A DNA stretch of 64,000 nt from Prevotella sp902465605 (lineage in GTDB: Bacteria > Bacteroidota > Bacteroidia > Bacteroidales > Bacteroidaceae), in assembly GCA_902465605.1 (NCBI GenBank), contig CABQNT010000008.1:65457-129456 (forward strand), read 5' to 3'. How positions within the stretch are numbered: position 1 is the stretch's first letter; each line of letters begins with the position of its first letter. The notes beneath the pieces were generated by a model, which saw only the letters and a list, made by a program, of their open reading frames with translations, had not been told where the DNA came from and did not search any database. Positions 44,993 to 53,879 of this stretch are shown in pieces. The position numbers were made by a program, and so were the translations under genes.

Positions 44993-47547
44993 CTATATAT
45001 AATAAGGTGAAGAGATTTTTTAGTTTTCTGTTTATAGTCATGACTTTTGTCTGTGTAGCTCATGCGCAGATTACGGGTGTGATAGTAGATGAGGATGGGT
45101 ATGCCATTCCATACGCTAGCGTGATGTATAAAGGCCATCATGTTGCTGTTGTCAGCGACATAGAAGGTAAATTCAGCATTGCCCGGCATGAGGGATGGGT
45201 GATGACAATCAGTTCAGTGGGTTTTAAACAGCAGTCTATTAAGGTAGATGCCAGTACAAAGCCACATCTGAACATCGTTTTGAAGGAAGATGCAAAACGC
45301 CTAAACGAGGTGGTGGTAAAGAGTAAGCGTGGTCGCTATTCACGCAAAAACAACCCTGCCGTGGAACTGATGCGGCGGGTGATTGCAGCCAAGAAGAAAA
45401 ATCATCTGGATAATCATCCTTACTACCAGTATAACAAGTATCAAAAGCTTACGTTGTCTTTGAGTGACATCAAGCCAGAGGATTTGGAAAGTGGCAGACT
45501 GAGCAAGTCGCAGTGGATGTTGGACCAGATTGAAACCAGCAGCTATAACAATAAGTTGGTTCTCCCAGTATCTGTAGACGAAACGGTAACGCAGCACATC
45601 TACCGCAAAGAGCCGAAGTCGGAGAAAAATATCATCAAAGGGCATCAAAGTCAGGGTGTCAATAAGATTTTGCAAACAGGTGAAGCCTTGAACGTGATTA
45701 TGAAAGACGTCTTTACGAACGTTGATATCTACGACGACTATGTTCGGCTGCTTCAGTATCCTTTCGTGAGTCCTATCGGGCGTACGGCCATCTCTTTTTA
45801 TCGCTATTACATCGAAGACACGGTCTATGTAAATCGTGACTTGTGCTATCATCTACAGTTTATTCCCAATAACCAGCAAGACTTTGGCTTCCGCGGAGAG
45901 CTGTATGTTCTGGCCGATTCGACATTGCATGTGAAGAAATGTAAGTTGACCATACCGAAGAAAAGTGATGTGAACTTTGTCGAAGACCTGCATGTAGACC
46001 AAGAATACACCAAGCTCGATAACGGTGAGTGGGTGCTGACCAAGGATGATATGTGGGCTGAATTGTCACTAACGAGTTTTCTTTCCAAAGTACTGGTTGT
46101 GCGTAATACCCGCATGAGCGACTATGCTTTTGACGAATTGCCCAACAAGATATTCAAGGGCAGGGCCAAAGTGCGGCATGAAGCCGATGCCATGGTTCGG
46201 GATGAGGATTTCTGGAATCGATATCGTGCGGTGGAATTGACGAAGGGTGAATCGTCTATGGATGCTTTCGTGCATCGTATGGAACAATCGAAAAACTTCA
46301 AATGGTTGTTGGTGGGCATCAAAGCACTTGTTGAAAATTATGTGGAGACAGGCAGCAGCCAACGCAAGAGCAAGTTCGATTTCGGCCCTATCAACACGCT
46401 TGTATCAAGCAACTTTGTGGATGGTTTGCGCTTCCGGATCAGCGGTAGAACGATGGCTGCACTCAATCCGCATCTGTTCTGGAATGGCTATGTGGCATAC
46501 GGAACACGGTCGCAGAAAACCTATTACGGTTCAGAGGTGACCTATGCCTTGAACAAAAAGAAGAACTCGCCGTTTGAGTTTCCACAACGTAATCTGGTCT
46601 TTGAGACCGCTTACGATGTGATGTCACCAGCCGATAAGTTTTTGATACACAATAAAGACAATGCCTTTATGGCTATTAAGACTCAGAAGGTAGAACAGAT
46701 GTATTTCTACAACCGCCAGAAACTATCGTTTATTTATGAAACAGATTGGGGATTCAGTGTTAACACCTCTGTCAAAGCCGAGAGCAATGAGGTGGCAGGT
46801 GACTTGCACTTCATGCGCATGAGTGATCGTCAAGAGATTTTCAAGATAAGAACCACTGAGTTACAATTTGGCTTGCGCTATTGTCCTGGACAGACTTTCT
46901 TGAACACCAAACAGAAAAGAGTGCCCATCAACTTGGATAGTCCAGAGTTCAAAGTAAGCCATACCATGGGATTGAAAAACTTCCTGGGTGGACAATATAC
47001 GATGAATTTTACGGAAGTTGGGGTTTACAAGCGGCAATGGCTGGGCAGTTGGGGTTATCTGAATGGATATGTCAACCTGGGTGCACAGTGGGACAAGGTG
47101 CCGTTCCCCTTGTTGATTATGCCACCGGTGAACCTTTCCTACTTTGAACACCCAGAGACATTCTCCATGATGCGTAACATGGAATTTCTGACAGACCGCT
47201 ATGCTTTCTGGTCATTGTCATGGGACATGAATGGTAAGCTGCTGAATCGTATTCCTCTCATCAAACGACTGAAGTGGCGTGAATATATAGCTTTTAAGGG
47301 CATGTTTGGCACTCTGACTGACAAGAATAATCCCTTTTTGCAGCGCAATCAGGCCGATGAGATGCTGTTTGCCTTCCCGGAAGGGGCGTACGTCATGGAC
47401 AAGAATGTACCCTATATGGAGATTGTGGCAGGTGTTCACAACATTTTCAAATTCTTTGGGGTAGACTACATCCATCGTATCAATTACAACGGACATCCCA
47501 ATACTAAAAAGAACGGAGTGAGGTTCAGCGTCATGATGACCTTCTAA
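44968..47547 (+). CDS. DUF5686 family protein with carboxypeptidase-like regulatory domain
   Basis: An 859-residue envelope protein. A signal peptide (KRFFSFLFIVMTFVCVAHAQ) is followed by a CarboxypepD-regulatory-like domain (ITGVIVDEDGYAIPYASVMYK through LNEVVVKS) and a long DUF5686 region ending in beta-rich, outer-membrane-like strands. The fold resembles a barrel-forming surface protein; function unknown. The signal peptide lies 13 residues in from ATG 44968; a GTG at 45007 would place it at the very N-terminus and leave the hairpin at 44971-44990 in the leader, so 45007 is a serious alternative start. Confidence 0.82.
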   Translation: MSLAPAGDPIYNKVKRFFSFLFIVMTFVCVAHAQITGVIVDEDGYAIPYASVMYKGHHVAVVSDIEGKFSIARHEGWVMTISSVGFKQQSIKVDASTKPHLNIVLKEDAKRLNEVVVKSKRGRYSRKNNPAVELMRRVIAAKKKNHLDNHPYYQYNKYQKLTLSLSDIKPEDLESGRLSKSQWMLDQIETSSYNNKLVLPVSVDETVTQHIYRKEPKSEKNIIKGHQSQGVNKILQTGEALNVIMKDVFTNVDIYDDYVRLLQYPFVSPIGRTAISFYRYYIEDTVYVNRDLCYHLQFIPNNQQDFGFRGELYVLADSTLHVKKCKLTIPKKSDVNFVEDLHVDQEYTKLDNGEWVLTKDDMWAELSLTSFLSKVLVVRNTRMSDYAFDELPNKIFKGRAKVRHEADAMVRDEDFWNRYRAVELTKGESSMDAFVHRMEQSKNFKWLLVGIKALVENYVETGSSQRKSKFDFGPINTLVSSNFVDGLRFRISGRTMAALNPHLFWNGYVAYGTRSQKTYYGSEVTYALNKKKNSPFEFPQRNLVFETAYDVMSPADKFLIHNKDNAFMAIKTQKVEQMYFYNRQKLSFIYETDWGFSVNTSVKAESNEVAGDLHFMRMSDRQEIFKIRTTELQFGLRYCPGQTFLNTKQKRVPINLDSPEFKVSHTMGLKNFLGGQYTMNFTEVGVYKRQWLGSWGYLNGYVNLGAQWDKVPFPLLIMPPVNLSYFEHPETFSMMRNMEFLTDRYAFWSLSWDMNGKLLNRIPLIKRLKWREYIAFKGMFGTLTDKNNPFLQRNQADEMLFAFPEGAYVMDKNVPYMEIVAGVHNIFKFFGVDYIHRINYNGHPNTKKNGVRFSVMMTF

Positions 47548-47577
47548 GTGGATACAATGCCACGCTATTGCATTAGA

Positions 47578-47604
47578 ATGAGTGCCCGCAGATGAGGCAC
47601 TCAT
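47578..47604 (+). terminator. Stem-loop after the DUF5686 gene
   Basis: ATGAGTGCC (47578-47586) pairs perfectly with GGCACTCAT (47596-47604). No U-tract follows, so termination is uncertain. Confidence 0.5.
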
Positions 47605-47653
47605 TGGTTGATAGCCATGAGATAAATAGTCAGACTTGATAAAATGTTACAAC

Positions 47654-48139
47654 ATGAGAAAAATTAAGAATCCCTGGATAGGAGTGGAGAAGTACAACTG
47701 CTATGGTTGTTGCCCAGACAATGAGATGGGGTTGAAGATGGAGTTTTATGAGGATGGCGACGACATCATCTCCTTTTGGAATCCACAAACACATGGCCAA
47801 GGGTGGGTAGGAACCATCCATGGGGGCATTCTTAGCACGCTCATCGACGAGATAGCTGGGTGGGTGGTCATCCGAAAACTACAAACTACTGGCATGACCA
47901 GCAAGTTGGAAGTGCGCTATAAACAGCCGGTTGCCACGACAGAACCACAATTAACCATACGTGCCCATATACGAGAGCGTCGGCGCAACTTGGTATTCAT
48001 TGATGCAACCATCGAGAATGGGCAGGGTGAACTATGTGTTGAAGGGTCGACTGTTTATTCTGTATTCGATGAAAAACGAGCCAAAGAAATGGGCTTTCGT
48101 GGCTGTGAGTTGGAAGACGAACAACTGCTTTCCATGTAA
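47654..48139 (+). CDS. PaaI family thioesterase (hot-dog fold)
   Basis: A 161-residue acyl-CoA thioesterase-like protein. The hot-dog helix carries GWVGTIHGGILSTLIDEIAGW, with the HGG and Asp/Glu positions used for catalysis in this family. The N-terminal CYGCCPDNEMGL segment holds clustered cysteines. Substrate cannot be predicted. ATG 47654 is chosen over an upstream in-frame ATG at 47636... the shorter form matches family length and begins MRKIKNPW. Confidence 0.82.
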   Translation: MRKIKNPWIGVEKYNCYGCCPDNEMGLKMEFYEDGDDIISFWNPQTHGQGWVGTIHGGILSTLIDEIAGWVVIRKLQTTGMTSKLEVRYKQPVATTEPQLTIRAHIRERRRNLVFIDATIENGQGELCVEGSTVYSVFDEKRAKEMGFRGCELEDEQLLSM

Positions 48140-48546
48140 CTTGTAAGTCATAATCAGGACAGTTTAACCTTACGAATCTAAAAAGAAGTATTATATATAG
48201 AAATCTTTGATAGTCCGCTTTTATCATCTTCTTCAACCGACCTCTAGGCGTATTGATGTTTCAAAGAAAAGCAGGGATTGAAAAACACTCAACATCGTTA
48301 CAGGCAGGGAATTCACAGTCGGTTGCTCTTCGTTAGGTGTGAAGGCAATTGCTATCACTCCAGTTTCACCAATATGCTCAATATTGCTTAATTTTGCGTT
48401 TTTTATCGTTTAAAGCCTTTCTTATTCGGAAAAAAGTTGTACTTTAGCATGTTGAAATAAATAGGCAAAACGTCACAGAGCGAAATTAAATGTGCTTATA
48501 GACGATTTTAGACGGAATTTAACATTATATTTATACTAACGATTGA
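48140..48546. other. 407-bp gap upstream of gyrA
   Basis: A candidate -7 box TAATTTTG lies at 48389-48396 (leader about 147 nt) and a weaker TACTTTAG at 48440-48447. No gene, repeat or recognisable RNA was seen in the rest. Confidence 0.45.
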
Positions 48547-51156
48547 ATGGACGAAAATCAGACAATTGATCATGACAGGATCATGAAGATTAACATTGAG
48601 GAGGAAATGAAGTCGTCATACATCGATTATTCGATGTCTGTGATTGTGGCCCGTGCCCTTCCTGATGTACGAGATGGTTTCAAGCCTGTACACCGTCGTA
48701 TCTTATACGGTATGCTGGGTATTAGCAATACAAGTGACAAGCCATATAAGAAATGTGCTCGTGTAGTAGGTGAGGTGCTTGGTAAGTACCATCCTCATGG
48801 TGACAGTTCTGTGTATGGTGCCTTGGTACGTTTGGCACAAGACTGGAACATGCGCTACACGCTTGTAGACGGGCAAGGTAACTTTGGTAGTGTTGACGGT
48901 GACTCTGCTGCTGCCATGCGTTATACCGAATGTAGATTGTCAAAGATGGGTGAGCATGTCATGGACGACCTGGATAAGGATACCGTGGACATGGCCAGCA
49001 ACTTTGACGACACTTTACAAGAGCCAACGGTTATGCCGACCAAGATACCAAACCTGCTTGTAAACGGTGGAAATGGTATTGCGGTGGGTATGGCGACAAA
49101 CATGCCAACTCATAATCTTCGTGAAGTGATAGAAGGCTGTTGCGCATATATCGACAACCCTGACATCGAGCTGGACGAACTGATGAAGCACATCCAGGCT
49201 CCTGATTTCCCGACGGGGGCTTATATCTATGGCCTGCAGGGCGTGAAGGATGCCTACGAAACCGGTCGAGGACGCATCATCATCAGAGCAAAAGCTGAAA
49301 TTGAAAGTGATGAGAGCCATGATAAGATTGTTGTCACAGAAATTCCATACGGCGTTAACAAACAACAACTCATTGAATACATAGCAGCTCTTGTAAAAGA
49401 AGGTAAGCTGGACGGCATCTCAAACGTTAACGATGAATCGGGGCGGCAGGGAATGCGTATTGTTATTGACATCAAGCGGGATGCCAATGCCAATGTCATT
49501 TTAAACAAATTGTTTAAGATGACGGCTTTGCAAAGTTCGTTCTCGGTTAACAACATCGCGCTGGTTAAAGATCGTCCACGCTTGTTGAGCTTGAAAGAAT
49601 GTGTGAAGTACTTTGTGGAGCATCGTCATGATGTAACTATTCGCAGAACCAAGTTTGAGTTGAAAAAAGCGCAAGAACGCGCCCATATCCTGGAAGGCTT
49701 GATTATTGCATGCGACAACATTGACGAAGTGGTTCACATCATCCGTGGAAGTAAGACGCCTTCGGAAGCTCAAACTAATTTGGAAAAGCGGTTTGACCTG
49801 GATAATCTGCAGAGTAAGGCCATTGTTGATATGCGTCTGTCTCAGTTGACAGGACTTCGTATGGATCAATTGCATGCAGAATATGATGAGTTGGAAAAAC
49901 TCATCGCTTATTTGGAAAACATTCTTTCTGATCCCGAACTTTGCAAGAAGGTGATGAAGGATGAGCTGAACGAGGTGAAGGAGAAATACGGTGATGACCG
50001 CCGCACAAAGATTATTCCTGATGAACATGAGTTCAATGCAGAGGATTTCTATCCAAATGATCCTGTTGTTATTACCGTGAGTCATCTTGGGTATATCAAG
50101 CGGACACCATTGTCAGACTTCCGCGAACAAGCCAGGGGTGGTGTTGGATCTAAGGGTGCCACACATCGTGATCAAGACTTCACGGAGTTTATCTATCCCG
50201 CTACCATGCACCAAACCATGTTGTTCTTCACCAAGAAGGGACGATGCTATTGGCTCAAGTGCTATAACATACCAGAGGGAGCTAAGGATTCTAAGGGTCG
50301 TGCCATCCAGAATTTGCTCAACATCGACAGTGATGATGCTATCAATGCAATCCTGCGTTTGCGAGGACTGGACGACGAGGAGTTCATTAATTCGCACTAT
50401 GTCGTCTTTGCAACCAAAAACGGTACAGTGAAGAAAACAAGTCTTGAGGCTTATTCCCGTCCACGAACCAATGGTGTCATTGCCATCAATATAGCGGAGG
50501 GAGACGAAGTGGTTGATGTGAGATTGACCAATGGTGAAAACGAACTCATTCTGGCTAACCGCAATGGTAGGGCAGTGCGTTTCGATGAAAACACCGTTCG
50601 CACCATGGGACGTACCGCAACCGGTGTTCGTGGTATGCGACTGGATGATGGTGACGATGCTGTAGTTGGCATGATTGTTGTTAATGATCCTGTTAACGAG
50701 ACGGTCATGGTAGTCAGTGAAAACGGCTATGGCAAGCGTTCTTTGGTAGAGGATTACAGAAAAACCAATCGTGGTGGTAAAGGTGTCAAGACACTGAGCA
50801 TTACAGATAAGACAGGACGTCTGGTTGCGATTAAGAACGTGACTGATAACAATGATTTGATGATTATCAATAAGAGTGGTATTACCATTAGATTGGCTGT
50901 CTCGGAATGTCGTGTGATGGGCCGTGCTACACAAGGTGTACGATTGATTAATCTGTCAAAGAAGAACGATGTCATCGCCAGTGTATGTAAGACCATGAGC
51001 TCAGAACTGGAAGCATCTTTGGAAGAAGATAATAAAGAGGAATTGGATCAGCCCGATAGAGAGGGAGAGGATACCATGAACTCTGGGTCAGACAAGACAA
51101 CTGCTGAAAAGGCTCCATTGGTAGATTTTGATGATGAGTTGGAGCCTAACGAATAA
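48547..51156 (+). CDS. gyrA: DNA gyrase subunit A
   Basis: An 869-residue type II topoisomerase subunit that breaks and rejoins DNA to introduce negative supercoils. The catalytic tyrosine is Y126 in AAMRYTECRLSKM; the quinolone-determining region reads KYHPHGDSSVYGALVRLAQDW around residue 80-100 (split here for reference). The C-terminal half holds the beta-pinwheel DNA-wrapping domain (GVRGMRLDDGDDAV, RATQGVRLINL), including a gyrase-box-like QARGGVGSKG. The tail is acidic. Presence of the wrapping domain favours gyrase over topoisomerase IV. Confidence 0.94.
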   Translation: MDENQTIDHDRIMKINIEEEMKSSYIDYSMSVIVARALPDVRDGFKPVHRRILYGMLGISNTSDKPYKKCARVVGEVLGKYHPHGDSSVYGALVRLAQDWNMRYTLVDGQGNFGSVDGDSAAAMRYTECRLSKMGEHVMDDLDKDTVDMASNFDDTLQEPTVMPTKIPNLLVNGGNGIAVGMATNMPTHNLREVIEGCCAYIDNPDIELDELMKHIQAPDFPTGAYIYGLQGVKDAYETGRGRIIIRAKAEIESDESHDKIVVTEIPYGVNKQQLIEYIAALVKEGKLDGISNVNDESGRQGMRIVIDIKRDANANVILNKLFKMTALQSSFSVNNIALVKDRPRLLSLKECVKYFVEHRHDVTIRRTKFELKKAQERAHILEGLIIACDNIDEVVHIIRGSKTPSEAQTNLEKRFDLDNLQSKAIVDMRLSQLTGLRMDQLHAEYDELEKLIAYLENILSDPELCKKVMKDELNEVKEKYGDDRRTKIIPDEHEFNAEDFYPNDPVVITVSHLGYIKRTPLSDFREQARGGVGSKGATHRDQDFTEFIYPATMHQTMLFFTKKGRCYWLKCYNIPEGAKDSKGRAIQNLLNIDSDDAINAILRLRGLDDEEFINSHYVVFATKNGTVKKTSLEAYSRPRTNGVIAINIAEGDEVVDVRLTNGENELILANRNGRAVRFDENTVRTMGRTATGVRGMRLDDGDDAVVGMIVVNDPVNETVMVVSENGYGKRSLVEDYRKTNRGGKGVKTLSITDKTGRLVAIKNVTDNNDLMIINKSGITIRLAVSECRVMGRATQGVRLINLSKKNDVIASVCKTMSSELEASLEEDNKEELDQPDREGEDTMNSGSDKTTAEKAPLVDFDDELEPNE

Positions 51157-51183
51157 AAATAAACCTTTAAAAATAACGAAATT

Positions 51184-52410
51184 ATGAAAAAATTAATGTT
51201 GATGGCTTTGATGGCACTGGGTGCCTCAACGTCTTTTGCCGGTGACAGTGACGCGTTAAAGGCTATCATGTCTGCAAAAACATTTGTTGAAGCAGAGAAT
51301 TTGGTCAAGTCAAATTTGTCACAATTGGCAAACAATGAAGAAAAAGCAAAAGCTTATAATAAGCTAGTCGACCTTGCTATGCAAAAAGTGAACAAAGAGC
51401 AGACTATCATTGAGAAGAATATGCTTAGTCAACAGCTTAAACAGGGTGAACAGCAACAATATGATACTGTGGGGTATTATGATGCACTCTACCACGCAAT
51501 AAATGCTGGTATTGAAGCAGACAAATACGATATGATGCCCAATGCGAAAGGAAAGGTAAAACCTAAGTTTCACAAGGAAAATCAAAATCGTTTGTACAAC
51601 TTACGCCCACAGTTGATTAATGCTGGACAGGACGCTGGAACAAAGAATGATCAGCAAGGAGCTTTGAAGAACTTCGGTTTGTATGTATCTTCGTCTCAAG
51701 CTAATTTGTTTAAGGATGTCGCCAACAAACCTGCTTATGATCAATATCTTGGAGAGGTGGCGCGTGTAGCAGCTGTATATGCCTTCCAAGATAAGAAGGT
51801 TGATTTGGCAAACCAATATGCAGATGTAGCCTTGCAGGATACAGCAAAGGATGTGCATAAGGAGGCATTGAACTTGAAGTCGTATCTCATCACACAAGGG
51901 CTCACATCAAAATCAGACTCGTTGAAAGCTATTGAAAGCTTGAAAGAACTGTATGTAAAAGAAAAGGGCAATGAGCAAGTGTTCAGCGCATTAAGTGCCA
52001 TGTATAACGGCATGGACAACAAAGAAGAGCTGAATAAATTGGTTGCTTCTAAGCTGCAAGAAGATCCTAACAATTTCAGTGCTTTGGCAATGAAAGCTCA
52101 AATTGCAATGAATGCTGGTCAGTGGGATGAAGCTATTGAAGGCTATAAGAAAGCTGTAGCAGTGAACGATAAGGATGCACTTGTATACACCTATCTTGGG
52201 TTCTGTATCAATTCAAAAGCACAAGGTTTGAATAATGCTGCCGAGCAAAAGAAACTCTATACAGAATCAGTTGGCTATCTGGAAAAAGCTCGTGACCTTG
52301 ATCCCGATAAGAGTCGTGCAAACTGGAGCTATCCATTATATCAGTGCTATTACTCGCTCTACGGTGCTGAAGACAGTAGAACGAAGGAAATGGAGAATTT
52401 GAATAAATAA
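51184..52410 (+). CDS. Exported tetratricopeptide repeat protein
   Basis: A 408-residue protein with a signal peptide (residues 1-20, ending SFAG) and TPR helices in the C-terminal half (NFSALAMKAQIAMNAGQWDEA, IEGYKKAVAVNDKDALVYTYL). It lies 27 bp downstream of gyrA and ends at a terminator. It is a paralogue of the next gene: both share a 'YDT...PN.KG..K.......RP.L.N.G' pattern in the N-terminal third and a WS-PLY motif near the end. Confidence 0.82.
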   Translation: MKKLMLMALMALGASTSFAGDSDALKAIMSAKTFVEAENLVKSNLSQLANNEEKAKAYNKLVDLAMQKVNKEQTIIEKNMLSQQLKQGEQQQYDTVGYYDALYHAINAGIEADKYDMMPNAKGKVKPKFHKENQNRLYNLRPQLINAGQDAGTKNDQQGALKNFGLYVSSSQANLFKDVANKPAYDQYLGEVARVAAVYAFQDKKVDLANQYADVALQDTAKDVHKEALNLKSYLITQGLTSKSDSLKAIESLKELYVKEKGNEQVFSALSAMYNGMDNKEELNKLVASKLQEDPNNFSALAMKAQIAMNAGQWDEAIEGYKKAVAVNDKDALVYTYLGFCINSKAQGLNNAAEQKKLYTESVGYLEKARDLDPDKSRANWSYPLYQCYYSLYGAEDSRTKEMENLNK

Positions 52411-52429
52411 TAATACTATTAATAATCTT

Positions 52430-52470
52430 AACGTGGAGGATGTATCGTGAGGTATATCCTCCACGTTTTT
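52430..52470 (+). terminator. Terminator after the first TPR gene
   Basis: AACGTGGAGGAT and ATCCTCCACGTT form a perfect 12-bp stem followed by TTT. Confidence 0.88.
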
Positions 52471-52553
52471 ATATGATTGCAAAACTTTATTTATCCCTTA
52501 GCAAATTATGTTAAGTTTATTGTAATAAATGTAGAGGATATTAACTTTTTCCG

Positions 52554-52561
52554 TATATTTG
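52554..52561 (+). promoter_or_regulatory. Candidate -7 box of the second TPR gene
   Basis: TATATTTG fits the consensus; the leader to ATG 52669 would be about 104 nt. No clear -33 element. Confidence 0.4.
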
Positions 52562-52668
52562 CAGAAGTAAGAGTTCAATATTCAGAAATTATTCATCACT
52601 TTTGCTGAATACATCATTTCACTAGAGAGATTTTACAAGAACCGATTAATTTATAATAGTTGATTAAT

Positions 52669-53877
52669 ATGAAAAGATTGATACATATTTTCCTTTTACT
52701 TATCATAGTTGTTTGTTCAGTGCAAGCACAGAGAAAAGATATATCTCAGGCTAGACAATGGATTAAACATGGTAATAATCTGGAAAAAGCAGAAAATTCC
52801 ATGAGTAATTTGTTGAAAGACTCCACGAACAGAAATAATAAGAAAATATGGATAACACTGGTCGAGGCTGTTAAAAAGCAGTATGAACAGGGAAATGAAA
52901 AGCTGTATTTAAAGCAAAAGTACGATACGGCTAAGTTATTTTCACTGGGAAAGAAAATGTTTGATGTTTTGCAAGCGTTCGACTCTATTGATGCGACACC
53001 CAACAAAAAAGGAGTCATCAAAATAGAATACAGAGATGAACATGCTCAGTTCTTAAACCAAATCAGACCCAACCTTTTCAATGGTGGAGCCTACTTCATG
53101 CTGAAGCATAAGTATCAAGAAGCTTATGATATGTATGACGCATACATCAATTGCGCGTATCAACCTTTGTTCAAGAAGTATGACTATATGAAGCGTGACA
53201 AGTTGATACCTGAGGCTTCTTATTGGGCGGCCTACAATGCTTACAAACTCAAGAACCACCAAGCAACCTTGAAGCACACTCCTTTGGCATTGAAAGATAC
53301 AACTCACTACGTTTACATGCTGCAATATTTGGCGCAAACGTATAAGGAAATGAGCGATACTACCTTATACTTGAAAACATTGGAAGAAGGATTCTCATCA
53401 CATCCTGACTTTCCGTTTTTCTTCCCACGGCTGGTAGACTATTATGTCCAGAATCATCACTTTGATCAAGCACTGCACGTCATCAACCAAGCACTATCGG
53501 TCGACAGCACCAATCAGATTTATCGCTTTGCGAAGAGTACGGTTTTGCTGAATACGGGACAATATGACGAATGTATAGAAATATGTGACGGATTGATTGC
53601 AGAGAATGATAGCATGATGGAACCTTATTTGAATGCGGGGCTGGCCTATTTTAATCAAGCTGTTATTTTGGACAAAGAGTTGCAGGTATCAAAGCAGCAT
53701 AGACAAATGATTTTAAATGATTATCGTAAGGCTTTGCCCTATCTCGAACGCTACAGACAACTGGCTCCTGACATGAAAGAGCGCTGGAGCCTTCCGCTCT
53801 ATACTATTTACCTAAATCTGAATATGGGTAAAGAGTTTGATGAGATTGATAAAATTATAAACGCAAAGAAGGGGTGA
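52669..53877 (+). CDS. Exported tetratricopeptide repeat protein, paralogue of the preceding gene
   Basis: A 402-residue protein with a signal peptide (residues 1-20, ending SVQAQ) and TPR-type helices (FDQALHVINQALSVDSTNQIYRF, GQYDECIEICDGLIAENDSMM). It shares a layout and several motifs with the upstream TPR protein (IRPNLFNGG versus LRPQLINAG; WSLPLY versus WSYPLY), indicating a diverged tandem duplication. ATG 52669 is used; an in-frame TTG at 52660 is less likely. The helicase gene starts 2 bp after its stop. Confidence 0.8.
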   Translation: MKRLIHIFLLLIIVVCSVQAQRKDISQARQWIKHGNNLEKAENSMSNLLKDSTNRNNKKIWITLVEAVKKQYEQGNEKLYLKQKYDTAKLFSLGKKMFDVLQAFDSIDATPNKKGVIKIEYRDEHAQFLNQIRPNLFNGGAYFMLKHKYQEAYDMYDAYINCAYQPLFKKYDYMKRDKLIPEASYWAAYNAYKLKNHQATLKHTPLALKDTTHYVYMLQYLAQTYKEMSDTTLYLKTLEEGFSSHPDFPFFFPRLVDYYVQNHHFDQALHVINQALSVDSTNQIYRFAKSTVLLNTGQYDECIEICDGLIAENDSMMEPYLNAGLAYFNQAVILDKELQVSKQHRQMILNDYRKALPYLERYRQLAPDMKERWSLPLYTIYLNLNMGKEFDEIDKIINAKKG

Positions 53878-53879
53878 CC

